Source: Methylocystis sp. Sn-Cys
Lineage (GTDB): Bacteria > Pseudomonadota > Alphaproteobacteria > Rhizobiales > Beijerinckiaceae
Length of the DNA: 64,000 bases
Direction of reading: 5' to 3'
NCBI RefSeq assembly: GCF_016745395.1
Contig: NZ_JAERVJ010000008.1
Coordinates: 124,001-188,000 of the forward strand
Shown here one piece after another: positions 16,792 through 25,330 of this stretch. The position numbers and the translations under genes are program-made. The notes beneath the pieces were generated by a model, which was not told the DNA's origin, did no database searches, and saw only the letters and a program-made list of their open reading frames with translations. Each line of letters starts with the position of its first letter. Within the stretch, counting starts at the first letter, position 1.

Positions 16792-18960
16792 ATGAATCGC
16801 GTGTCGGCCAGAAGCGTCAAGCAGCTCGGGAGGTTCGGCGCTCGGCCGGAACTCGAGGCCAGGACGCGGGCGCTTCCGCAGGATCGCCTCGATTTGGCGC
16901 GATTGATTCAGTTTCTTCGGCGCCGTGCGCGATGGATCGGGGGGACGACGGCCCTCGCTTTGGCGCTCGGACTCGTCTTTTACCTCGTCGCGCCGGCGAA
17001 ATACCGTTCGGCTGCGGAATTGCTGATCGATCCACGTGGAATTGCGGTCTCCAAGACGGACTCGGCGTCGCAAACCCAGGGCGCCGACAGTAATCTGCTC
17101 GATCTCGAAACGTACCGCTATCTCATCCTGTCCAAGGCTGTCCTCGGCTCCGTCGTCGATAGCGAGCATCTGGCTGACGACCCGCGTTTTGCCGGGCCCG
17201 GCTTTTTCGGCAGGCTTTTCAAATTCGGCGCCAAGAGCGGCGACGCGCGCGAAGCGGCGTTAGCCAAGTTGATCGACAGCGTCGAGGTTGTGCGCGGCGA
17301 ACGCGCGCTTATTCTCGACGTCGTCGTCACGACGTCGGACCCTCAGCTTTCGGCGCGCCTCGCGAACGCCATCAGCCGGGCGTTTTTCACGCAACAGGCC
17401 AATGCGCGCACCGAGGCGGCCAAGCGCGCCGGGCTGGCGTTACAGACACGCGCCGAACAATTGGCTCGGCAGGTCCAGGAAGCGGAAGTCAAGGTCGAAC
17501 GCTACAAATCCGAACATGATCTCTCCGGTCAGGCGGGCAAGCTCACCGAGGAGCAGCAGCTCAACGATGTGAACTATCAACTCGGGCTGGCGCGCTCGCA
17601 GACGGCGACGCAGCATGCGCGCTACGAGGAGGCGTTGCGGCTGAGCCGCTCGCGCGCCGAGACGGACCAATTGAGCGAGGCCGAATCCTCGCAGGTGTTG
17701 ATTGGATTGCGCGCGCAATACGCCGCTCTCATGCAACAGAAATCGGCGCTAGAAACTCAGTTCGGAGCTCAGTATCCCGCCGTCGTCGACGTAAACCGCC
17801 AGTTGCGCACGGTGAGCGGATTGATCAAGGACGAGCTGACGCGGCTCGTCGGCGCCGCGCTCAGTGATTACCGCCGTGCGCAGGCGAAGGAAGCGGCGCT
17901 GGAGAAAACCCTCACGGAGCTCAAGCAGAAGTCATACCGCCAGAATGAATCGGTAATCGGCTTGCGCGCCTTGGAGCGCGGCCTCGAGGCGACGCGGGCG
18001 CTATACCAATCCTCCTTGACGCGCGCCAAAGACCTCGAGGAAACGCAGGACGTCGACAGCTCGACGTCGCGCATCATTACAGAAGCCACGCCCGCGTCGA
18101 AACGCAGCGGCGCGCCCTTGCCGCTGATACTTGGAGGCGTGCTGATCTGCGGCCTGGGTCTGGGATCGGCGCTCGGCTATCTGCGCGATCTTTCCAGCAA
18201 CAACGTGGATGCTGGCGCCGGCGCTTCGCTGGGAGACCGTCTTGGCCTGCCCGTCGTTGCGCAGGCGGTGTTTGCGCGCCGGGACGCGATGGGTAACGCT
18301 GCGGCTTCCCGGCGCGGCGATCCTCCTGCGATAGAGGTCCAATCGGAGCAGTTGCTCGATTGGATTCTCTCCATACCGCCACGATATGGCGCGCGCATCA
18401 TATGTGTCGCCGGGCTAGACGGTGATTTACGGAAATCGAGGATATTGTTCGAGTTGGGCGTCGCTTGTCTTTTGGACAAGCGACGCGCCCTTGTCGTCGA
18501 TACCGACCTCGACGGGGGCGCGGCGAGCACCTTTTGGCGCAAAGCTGGCGAAGGCTTGGTGAGCGCGGAACGCCGTGTGCAGCCGTTCGAATTGGCCGCA
18601 TTCGAATTGGCGCCGTTCGAAGAATTCGAAGCTTCTTTTGCAATCTACGGCCCTGGCCCCGGGGCGCTCGAATTCTTGTGGCTGGGCGACGTAACGGGCC
18701 GGAACAGGAATTCTTTGACGGCGGGGCGCCTCGAACGAGCGCTTCAGCCTTGGACAGAGGACGCTGACATTGTCTTGATAGACGCAGGCATCGACGAGAA
18801 CCTGGACCGCGCCTGCAGGGAGATTTCCGACGGCCTGGTCGTGCTCGTCGACAGCGACCATATGCGTGCTTCCGACATGGCGAGCCTATCGGATCGGCTC
18901 GGGCCGAAATATCCGGATTCAACTTGCGTCATGCTCGTCAGCGAAAGGGCGGCGGCGTGA
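16792..18960 (+). CDS. Wzz/GumC-type polysaccharide co-polymerase with a degenerate kinase-like domain
   Basis: 722 residues. ATG 16792 is preferred to GTG 16777, as GGAAAGCGGG lies just ahead of it. After a 40-residue cytoplasmic head come a first membrane span (TTALALALGLVFYLV), a large periplasmic region with the Wzz fold and a long coiled coil (about 215-390), a second span (LPLILGGVLICGLGLGSALGYL) and a C-terminal P-loop-like domain. The Walker A' strand RALVVDTDLDGG remains, but the Walker A position reads CVAGLDGDLRKS, without GxxxxGK(S/T), and there is no C-terminal tyrosine cluster. It should set chain length and help export, but is unlikely to be an active tyrosine kinase. Confidence 0.85.
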   Translation: MNRVSARSVKQLGRFGARPELEARTRALPQDRLDLARLIQFLRRRARWIGGTTALALALGLVFYLVAPAKYRSAAELLIDPRGIAVSKTDSASQTQGADSNLLDLETYRYLILSKAVLGSVVDSEHLADDPRFAGPGFFGRLFKFGAKSGDAREAALAKLIDSVEVVRGERALILDVVVTTSDPQLSARLANAISRAFFTQQANARTEAAKRAGLALQTRAEQLARQVQEAEVKVERYKSEHDLSGQAGKLTEEQQLNDVNYQLGLARSQTATQHARYEEALRLSRSRAETDQLSEAESSQVLIGLRAQYAALMQQKSALETQFGAQYPAVVDVNRQLRTVSGLIKDELTRLVGAALSDYRRAQAKEAALEKTLTELKQKSYRQNESVIGLRALERGLEATRALYQSSLTRAKDLEETQDVDSSTSRIITEATPASKRSGAPLPLILGGVLICGLGLGSALGYLRDLSSNNVDAGAGASLGDRLGLPVVAQAVFARRDAMGNAAASRRGDPPAIEVQSEQLLDWILSIPPRYGARIICVAGLDGDLRKSRILFELGVACLLDKRRALVVDTDLDGGAASTFWRKAGEGLVSAERRVQPFELAAFELAPFEEFEASFAIYGPGPGALEFLWLGDVTGRNRNSLTAGRLERALQPWTEDADIVLIDAGIDENLDRACREISDGLVVLVDSDHMRASDMASLSDRLGPKYPDSTCVMLVSERAAA

Positions 18961-20195
18961 GCGCCGGCCACTCTGACGCGTTCGACTGGCTACGCACCGC
19001 CGAGACTCGTTATGGGGCGAGCTTCGCGGGATGGATTGTTTTCGGCGCGCTGACGTTCAATTTCATCCTGTGCTTCGTCAACACGAAGATTTTCGGGGTC
19101 AGCGCCGCAATTGTGATGGCGTCGGAGATGGCGCTTCTTGGCCTCGCCTTACTCCTGGTCCTCAGAGACAATCCGCCCTTATACGCCGTCCTCGCGGGCT
19201 ATGTGTCCTTCGCGCTCTATTTGAGCAGCCTGCAAGGCGCGTTGGACATGAAGGCGATACGGGATATTCTTATCCCGATCGTTTTTTTGTTTCTTGGCCG
19301 CCGTCTCGGTTCGCCGGAAGCAGGCGACCGGCTTGTCGATATATGCGTCTGGACAGTGCTCGTCGTCGGCATCTGCGAATATTTGTTCCTGCCGTATTAT
19401 CTGAAGTTCTTCGACATATTGGCCTATTACGTCGCGCGCGGGACGGTCGACGCCGCCGCGGCGGACACCACTGGAACAGGACTTTTCGCTAGCGGAATTC
19501 GGCCGGAGGGGCGCACGCTCCTGCCGTTCCTTGGCCCGCACCGTGTTTCGTCGATTTTCCTCGAGCCTGTTTCGGTCGGCAATTTTGGAGCGGTTGTCTT
19601 CTCGTGGATCATATTGCGCAATGTCGAGCGTCCGCTCGTCATGGCGATGAAGCTTCTACCCGCCACCGCCGTTTTCGTGCTCGCCGACGCGCGTTTCGGC
19701 CTGATGGTGTCGCTGACGAGCTTCGTCTTGTATCCGCTGGCGCGGTATATCGGACGGTTGCCGATCCTGTTGGCGCCCTTCTGCGTCCTTCTGCTTCTTG
19801 CCGTAAACGGCTTCCTCAACCCCGACAAGCCGTGGGACAATGGTTTCGCCGGTCGCCTTCTTCTGACCGGTCAGATGCTTTCGCATCTCGATTTTTGGGA
19901 GGCCATGGGCTTCGTGCAGGTGACGCGTTTTGTCGCCGATTCAGGATATACCTACACGCTCACCAAATTCGGGCTGCTCGGCTGCATCGGCCTCTGGAGC
20001 TTATTCGTGCTGCGCCCCGTCTCGGATGAAGTGGCCTGGCGCTATCGGCTGTTTACCGCAATTTACATCATCGCATTGCTGATGATCAGCAATTCAATGT
20101 ATTCGATTAAAACCGGGGCTCTGCTCTGGTATCTTCTCGGCTGTTTGGAGGCGCCCGCAGCGCTCGATGAATATTACGAAGGGGTTGAAAGTTGA
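18957..20195 (+). CDS. Wzy/O-antigen-ligase-like polysaccharide polymerase
   Basis: 412 residues from a GTG that overlaps the previous stop (GTGA); an upstream ATG at 18924 would overlap more and lacks support. About ten to twelve hydrophobic segments with a larger loop around residues 160-210 (GTVDAAAADTTGTGLFASGIRPEGR, then FLGPHRVSSIFLEPVSVGNFG), a layout usual for Wzy-type polymerases and O-antigen ligases. FLEPVSVGNF resembles the periplasmic-loop signature of EPS polymerases. It would join lipid-linked repeat units in the periplasm with the preceding co-polymerase. Sequence identity in this family is always weak, so the call rests on topology and context. Confidence 0.75.
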   Translation: MSAGHSDAFDWLRTAETRYGASFAGWIVFGALTFNFILCFVNTKIFGVSAAIVMASEMALLGLALLLVLRDNPPLYAVLAGYVSFALYLSSLQGALDMKAIRDILIPIVFLFLGRRLGSPEAGDRLVDICVWTVLVVGICEYLFLPYYLKFFDILAYYVARGTVDAAAADTTGTGLFASGIRPEGRTLLPFLGPHRVSSIFLEPVSVGNFGAVVFSWIILRNVERPLVMAMKLLPATAVFVLADARFGLMVSLTSFVLYPLARYIGRLPILLAPFCVLLLLAVNGFLNPDKPWDNGFAGRLLLTGQMLSHLDFWEAMGFVQVTRFVADSGYTYTLTKFGLLGCIGLWSLFVLRPVSDEVAWRYRLFTAIYIIALLMISNSMYSIKTGALLWYLLGCLEAPAALDEYYEGVES

Positions 20196-21967
20196 CCGCC
20201 ACGATCCCCACTGCCTTCAGCGCCGCAACCGAGGGGGGAATTCCTGTCACCTTCTCCGGTTGCGCGGGCTTTTACCATCCGGGCGGGGGCGATGTCGCCG
20301 TGCTGATGTGCAGCGCCTGGGGCTATGAAGAATTATGCGTTCGCGCAAGCTGGCGGCGAATGGCCGCCGAATTGGCCGCGGCCGGCTTTCCAACGCTCCG
20401 CTTCGATTATCCGGGCGTCTGTGATTCACTCGGCGCCTCGACAGAGCCATGGCGCCTCGACGATTGGATCGACGCCGCCAAAGCGGCCGCCGCCTTGCTG
20501 CTGGATATCTCGCAAGCGCGCCGGATCATCGTGCTTGGTCAAGGCCTCGGCGCGGGCGTCGCGATCCTTGTGGCGCAACAGCTCTCGCGTGTCGAAGGCC
20601 TCGTTCTCCTTGCGTCATTTTCCAAGGGGCGCGCTTATGTTCGCGAGCTGAGTGTCTCCGCCACTATGCTCGCAGATGCGGCTGGCGTTTCCATCGCCGC
20701 CCGCGCCGACGGGTCTTTGACCATGCTGGGCTTCGAGCTTCCGGCCTCGTTCGTCGGCGATCTCAAGAAACTCAATTTCCTCGAGTTGGAAAGCTTGCCG
20801 GCGCCTCGCGTTCTTTTGGTCGATCGCGTTCAAAGCCAGCAGGAACTCGCAAACCATTTCAACTTTCTTGGCGCGGCCGTCGAGCAGGTTCCCTACACTG
20901 GCTACGAGGAGCTCGTTTCCAATCCGACGATCACCGAGCATCCCCGCGAGGTCTTTTCCGGCATTGTCGACCACATGCTCGCTTGGAGCGGCGATCGAAC
21001 GCGCCCCTTTAATTCCACGCCGCGTGCGCCGCAACCCGCCAAGCCGCTCGCGGGCCCTTCGTGGCGGGAAACGCCGCTACACCTGGCGAACGGTCATGTG
21101 TTCGGCGTGTTCTGCGAACCGCTGACTCCGCGCGTCGAGAGTGTTGCGCTGTTTCTCAACTGCGGCGCCAATCCGCACACGGGTTGGCGGCGCATGACCG
21201 TCGACCATGCCCGCGTTCTGGCGGCGCATGGGATTGCGTCTCTTCGCATCGATACGACCGGGATTGGCGATTGCCCGGCGCCGATTGACTTTGGCGAAAG
21301 AATATACACGCAGGCGCAAACTGCGGATGTTCTCGCCGCCGTCGATTGGCTGGCGGGGCAAGGCAGGGGGAAAGTCTCCGTGATTGGCGTATGTTCCGGC
21401 GCCTATCAAGCCTTCCACGCCGCCATCCGCGACCCGCGGATCGAACAAGCGATTATCATCAATCTCGTGGTCTTCGCCCGCGACCCCGCGCGCTCGGTCA
21501 GCGAATTGATAAAATATCACTCTCGCAGCAATACGGAATATTTCTCTCGCGTGCTCGATCGCGACGGGCTGATCAAGCTGCTCAAAGGCCAAGCGCCTAT
21601 CCGCAAGCTGCTTTCGGTTGTTTTGGGGCGGATCGCAGATTCCGCCAAATACAAATTGATGTGGCTGATTCACTCGTTGGTCGGCAAAAAGCTCTTGAAC
21701 GAACCGCAGAAGCGATTGGCGGAATTGGCTGCGCGCGGAACGCGGATCTCCTTCGTGACGAGCGCGGGAGATTTGGGAGAGGATGAGCTGACCAAATATT
21801 TCGGCAAGAATTGCGTCGGTCTGCGGGCATATGACAATGTCACTTGGTCGCGTATCCAAAACGCCGACCATAATCTGACGACGCAGGAAAGCGTCGATTG
21901 GCTGCGAGATCATCTTCTCGCCCGACTCGACGATCCGATAAAGAGTTCATTCAGACAAGCGTCGTAA
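20192..21967 (+). CDS. Tandem alpha/beta-hydrolase protein with altered nucleophiles
   Basis: 591 residues from TTG 20192, overlapping the polymerase stop by 4 bp (TTGA) with GAAGGGG upstream. It contains two alpha/beta-hydrolase units. Unit 1 (about 20-270) has VLMCSAWGYEELC and an elbow VLGQGLGAG in which Gly118 stands where the Ser nucleophile should be. Unit 2 (about 295-580) has an elbow VIGVCSGAYQA with Cys401 at the nucleophile place and NADHNLTT supplying a likely histidine. The units resemble hydrolases known from exopolysaccharide/exosortase clusters. Likely a carrier-thioester or acyl transferase/hydrolase for the next genes; the first unit may be structural. Confidence 0.72.
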   Translation: MTATIPTAFSAATEGGIPVTFSGCAGFYHPGGGDVAVLMCSAWGYEELCVRASWRRMAAELAAAGFPTLRFDYPGVCDSLGASTEPWRLDDWIDAAKAAAALLLDISQARRIIVLGQGLGAGVAILVAQQLSRVEGLVLLASFSKGRAYVRELSVSATMLADAAGVSIAARADGSLTMLGFELPASFVGDLKKLNFLELESLPAPRVLLVDRVQSQQELANHFNFLGAAVEQVPYTGYEELVSNPTITEHPREVFSGIVDHMLAWSGDRTRPFNSTPRAPQPAKPLAGPSWRETPLHLANGHVFGVFCEPLTPRVESVALFLNCGANPHTGWRRMTVDHARVLAAHGIASLRIDTTGIGDCPAPIDFGERIYTQAQTADVLAAVDWLAGQGRGKVSVIGVCSGAYQAFHAAIRDPRIEQAIIINLVVFARDPARSVSELIKYHSRSNTEYFSRVLDRDGLIKLLKGQAPIRKLLSVVLGRIADSAKYKLMWLIHSLVGKKLLNEPQKRLAELAARGTRISFVTSAGDLGEDELTKYFGKNCVGLRAYDNVTWSRIQNADHNLTTQESVDWLRDHLLARLDDPIKSSFRQAS

Positions 21968-22039
21968 CATCCTCGCCGGAAACGACGAGCAATTCATTGC
22001 GACGCGGACTTGTGTGTCCGTATCGGCGGAGAAATGGAA

Positions 22040-22291
22040 ATGAACGAGGCCATTCGGCAGGCTCTTGAGGAACATGGCCGCCTTGCTGTGTCAGTCGATA
22101 CGCTCACCGGAGCGTCCGACCTCTACGCGGCCGGCCTGACCTCCTTCGCAGCGGTTCAACTTATGCTTGCTCTCGAAGAGAAATTCGACATCGAGTTTCC
22201 GGATAGAATGCTCAACCGAAAAAGCTGGGCGTCGATCGACATGATCGCGAGCTGCATCTCCGAGCTCAAAGGTAAAGGCGTCGCTGCATGA
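22040..22291 (+). CDS. Acyl/aminoacyl carrier protein
   Basis: 83 residues from ATG 22040, which has GGAG 8 bp upstream (ATG 22034 sits too close to it). The four-helix carrier fold is evident, with DLYAAGLTSFAAVQLMLALEE carrying the phosphopantetheine serine, Ser35. The sequence is acidic but less so than fatty-acid AcpP, and its motif is G-L-T-S rather than D-S-L. It overlaps the next gene by 4 bp and sits two genes before the amino acid:carrier-protein ligase, so it is the expected acceptor of the activated amino acid. Confidence 0.9.
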   Translation: MNEAIRQALEEHGRLAVSVDTLTGASDLYAAGLTSFAAVQLMLALEEKFDIEFPDRMLNRKSWASIDMIASCISELKGKGVAA

Positions 22292-23442
22292 GCGCCCCGC
22301 TCGACCGTATTTCGAGCGTCGTCGCTGTCGCTGCGCGCCATGCGGAGGAGGTCGACAGAGTAGCGCGTTTTCCCTTTGAAGCCTTTGCGGCTCTCAAAGA
22401 CGCGCGGCTGCTGTCTCTCCTCATCCCGGTAGAATTTGGCGGCGACGGCGCGCGGCTTGCCGAAGTCGCGGAGGTTTGCTCCGCGCTGGGACAGCATTGC
22501 GCGTCGACGGCCATGATCTTCGCCATGCATCAGATCAAGGTTTCCAGCCTCGTCTCTTATGGGGCCGAAACCGATTGGGGGAAGCGCTTCCTGCGCCGCA
22601 TCAGCGACGAGCAACTGCTTCTTGCTTCGGCCACCACTGAAGGCGGCGTCGGCGGCAATATGCGCGCGAGCGTTTGCGCCTTCGAGCGCGAGGGAAGCGA
22701 TTTTCGCGTCGAAAAGCGCGGCGCTTTGATCTCCTATGGCGCTCAAGCCGACGCCATCTTGGTCACGGCGCGGCGTGCGCCCGATGCGGCCGCCTCCGAC
22801 CAGCTCATGGCCGCCATCACCAAAGATCAATACACGCTGTCGCGCACGGGCGTATGGGATACGCTCGGCATGCGCGGGACTTGTAGTGACAGCTTCATTC
22901 TGACAGCCAAGGCCCCGACCGAGCAGATTCTCGGCGCCGATTTCGCCGAAATCGCCGCGCAATCGATGCTGGCGACAGCCCATCTTCTGTGGGGTTCGGT
23001 GTGGTATGGCGTCGCCGTCGACGCGCTCGTGCGCGCTCAAAATTTCGTTCGCGCAGAAGCGCGCAAGGGTGGCGGCGGGCTGCCGCCCGGGGCATTGCGC
23101 TTGGCGGAGGCGTCGACGAAAGCCGAAGCGATGCGCGCAGCGCTCAAGGAAGGTCTCGCCCGCTTCGAATGTGCGCAGGAGAATCACGAAGACCTCAATT
23201 CGATGAGCTTCGGCGTCCGATTCAACAATCTAAAGACTTTTGCCTCTGAAACGGCGATCGACATCATCAATCACGCGCTGTTGATCACCGGGATCTCGGG
23301 CTATCGGAACGACAGTCCGCACAGCGTGGGCCGCCATATGCGGGACGCGCTCTCGGCGCGGATCATGATCTCGAACGACCGGATCTATCAGAACCTGTCG
23401 AATATGCTGCTTGCCCATCGACTCGATCCGAGGCTTTCTTAA
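22288..23442 (+). CDS. Acyl-CoA-dehydrogenase-like flavoprotein
   Basis: 384 residues with the three ACAD domains: N-terminal helices (LLIPVEFGGDGARLAEVAEV), middle beta-domain (LLASATTEGGVGG and RGTCSDSF) and C-terminal helices. Near the end, where many family members have the catalytic-base signature YEGTxxI, this protein has RIMISNDRIYQN, so that glutamate is absent. ACADs acting on carrier-bound aminoacyl groups are known, for example the prolyl-carrier oxidases of pyrrole pathways. Because it is coupled to a carrier protein and an amino acid ligase, the substrate is probably an aminoacyl or acyl thioester on the adjacent carrier, not free CoA. That assignment is inference. Confidence 0.82.
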   Translation: MSAPLDRISSVVAVAARHAEEVDRVARFPFEAFAALKDARLLSLLIPVEFGGDGARLAEVAEVCSALGQHCASTAMIFAMHQIKVSSLVSYGAETDWGKRFLRRISDEQLLLASATTEGGVGGNMRASVCAFEREGSDFRVEKRGALISYGAQADAILVTARRAPDAAASDQLMAAITKDQYTLSRTGVWDTLGMRGTCSDSFILTAKAPTEQILGADFAEIAAQSMLATAHLLWGSVWYGVAVDALVRAQNFVRAEARKGGGGLPPGALRLAEASTKAEAMRAALKEGLARFECAQENHEDLNSMSFGVRFNNLKTFASETAIDIINHALLITGISGYRNDSPHSVGRHMRDALSARIMISNDRIYQNLSNMLLAHRLDPRLS

Positions 23443-24354
23443 ATGTGTGGCGCTTGCTCCAGTTTTCTCGAGAACTTATTCGCCAAAGGCATTCTTCATG
23501 CGACTGGCGTCGATGGGTTATATGCGCGTGGCGGACGCTTCGAGGCTGTCATCGAGGGGATCGACGCGCTTATCTCGAATTTCGGCGCTAAGGACGGCGC
23601 CGAGGTCATCCGCTTTCCGCCTGGGATGAATCTGTCGCTCTTTCAAAAGAGCGGCTACATGAAATCATTTCCCCAGCTCGCAGGGACCGTGCATAGTTTT
23701 GCCGGATCCGAGCGCGAGCACTTGTTGCTGCTCGATCGGATTCACAATGGCGAGAAATGGACCGACGGGCAACAGGCGACAGAGATCGCGCTGACGCCCG
23801 CGGCTTGCTACCCGCTTTATCCGATCGTCGCCCAGCGCGGTAAACTACCCGAAGGCGGCCTGCTTTTCGACGTGCAGTCCTATTGCTTCCGTCACGAGCC
23901 GTCGAAAGACCCGGCGCGGATGCAGATGTTTCGAATGCGGGAGTTTGTGCGTATCGGCCCGCCGGAGACTGTCACGAGCTTCCGGCAGGATTGGCTGGAT
24001 CGCGGCCGGGAATTCGCAGGCGCGCTCGGCCTGCCATTCGACATCGACGTCGCGAACGATCCGTTCTTTGGTCGCAGCGGGCGCATGATGGCCTCCAGCC
24101 AGCGTGAACTCGGACTGAAGTTCGAACTCCTTGTTCCGATCGAAGACGCCGACAAGCCGACGGCCTGCCAGAGCTTCAATTACCATCAGGACCACTTTGG
24201 TTCGCTCTGGGGCATCCAGACGGCTGCCGATGAAGTCGCGCATACGGCGTGCGTGGGTTTCGGAATGGAGCGCTTGGCGCTCGCCTTGTTCAAACACCAT
24301 GGGCTCGACACCGATGGCTGGCCTTCTTCAGTTCGCGCCGCGCTCCAATTCTGA
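23443..24354 (+). CDS. Amino acid:[carrier protein] ligase (class II aaRS homologue)
   Basis: 303 residues, starting directly after the previous stop (TAA then ATG; GAGG 10 bp upstream). It is the catalytic core of an atypical seryl-tRNA synthetase with no tRNA-binding arm: motif 2 region [24 protein letters not shown] and motif 3 [12 protein letters not shown]. The zinc ligands of the Bradyrhizobium enzyme (Cys131, Glu176, Cys279, recalled from the literature) match Cys122, Glu167 and Cys270 here with a constant offset of nine. Characterised homologues activate glycine or alanine with ATP and load it on a carrier protein's phosphopantetheine rather than on tRNA. The physiological product of such operons is, to my knowledge, unknown. 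Confidence 0.92.
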   Translation: MCGACSSFLENLFAKGILHATGVDGLYARGGRFEAVIEGIDALISNFGAKDGAEVIRFPPGMNLSLFQKSGYMKSFPQLAGTVHSFAGSEREHLLLLDRIHNGEKWTDGQQATEIALTPAACYPLYPIVAQRGKLPEGGLLFDVQSYCFRHEPSKDPARMQMFRMREFVRIGPPETVTSFRQDWLDRGREFAGALGLPFDIDVANDPFFGRSGRMMASSQRELGLKFELLVPIEDADKPTACQSFNYHQDHFGSLWGIQTAADEVAHTACVGFGMERLALALFKHHGLDTDGWPSSVRAALQF

Positions 24355-25327
24355 GGAAGCGCCGCGCGTCTCGCCTGCGAGCTATGTGTCGCACGCGTTG
24401 CATCGCCCGGAACGCGACTGGCCTCAGACCAATTGCTATGTCGATCTCTGGATCGAGGTGATTGCAACGCATGGCTTCGCGCCCGAGGCTATGCTCGGCT
24501 TCACGGTTCGTCAGGATTTCGAGGGCGATCAGTTCACTTTCTTCAAGCCGTCGCATGCAGATCTCGACTTTCTGTACGGTTTGCGGGTGGATGAGCTCGC
24601 TCTCTACGACAGCCTCGAAAATCATATCGAGACGCAGTTGCATCGCGGGCGCATTGTCGTCATCGAGGTGGATAGTTTTTACCTGCCGGACACGCGCGGA
24701 ATTTCCTACCACAGCGAACATTCGAAGACGACGATCGGCATCGTCGGCTTTGATGTCGCGCAATCGCAAATGCTCTATTTCCACAATGACGGCCTCTTCG
24801 CGCTCGAGAACGACGACTTCCTCGGCGTGCTCGGCCGCGCGCCCGAGCAGAAGCGCGAAGATGCGCTTTTTCCTTATGCGGAGTTTGCGCGTTTCGAGGC
24901 GATACCCGAGCGGGGGGTGGATGTTCGCAAAAAAGCAGAGCAGCTTCTTCGCGCGCATCTGGCGCGTCGGCCGGAGCGCAATCCTGTGAGCGCGTTTGCG
25001 GTTGCGTTTCCGCAGCTCTGGCAAAACCTCGAACAGCGACCGCCTGCTTTTTTCAACGTCTTCGCCTTCAACACGCTTCGGCAATTTGGCGCGAATTTCG
25101 AGCTGCTCGGCAGTCATCTCAACTGGCTGAGGCCCGATGGCGCATTCGCGCGAGAAAGCGCCGAGTGCCGCGCGCTTTCCTCGGCGGCAAAGGCGCTGCA
25201 ATTCAATGTGGCGCGGGCGGCAACCCGGCGACGGGCGATCGATCCCACGCAAGCCTTGAATGAAATGGCGGCTGCTTATGATCGCCTTTTCGCCGGTCTC
25301 CTCGCCACGCTCGACGGCGCGAGATAA
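24314..25327 (+). CDS. DUF1839 family protein
   Basis: 337 residues from ATG 24314, which overlaps the ligase gene by 41 bp; GTG 24386 is a possible later start. No signal peptide or membrane span. It begins its conserved part with [16 protein letters not shown] and continues with [45 protein letters not shown] and [14 protein letters not shown]. The VDSFYLPDT...YH segment resembles cysteine-protease-like NRPS-associated folds that begin with a conserved Cys (here Cys in QTNCYVD), but this is only a visual similarity. DUF1839 genes are regular neighbours of amino acid:carrier-protein ligases, so a role in using the aminoacyl thioester is a fair guess. Confidence 0.8.
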   Translation: MAGLLQFAPRSNSEEAPRVSPASYVSHALHRPERDWPQTNCYVDLWIEVIATHGFAPEAMLGFTVRQDFEGDQFTFFKPSHADLDFLYGLRVDELALYDSLENHIETQLHRGRIVVIEVDSFYLPDTRGISYHSEHSKTTIGIVGFDVAQSQMLYFHNDGLFALENDDFLGVLGRAPEQKREDALFPYAEFARFEAIPERGVDVRKKAEQLLRAHLARRPERNPVSAFAVAFPQLWQNLEQRPPAFFNVFAFNTLRQFGANFELLGSHLNWLRPDGAFARESAECRALSSAAKALQFNVARAATRRRAIDPTQALNEMAAAYDRLFAGLLATLDGAR

Positions 25328-25330
25328 CAG

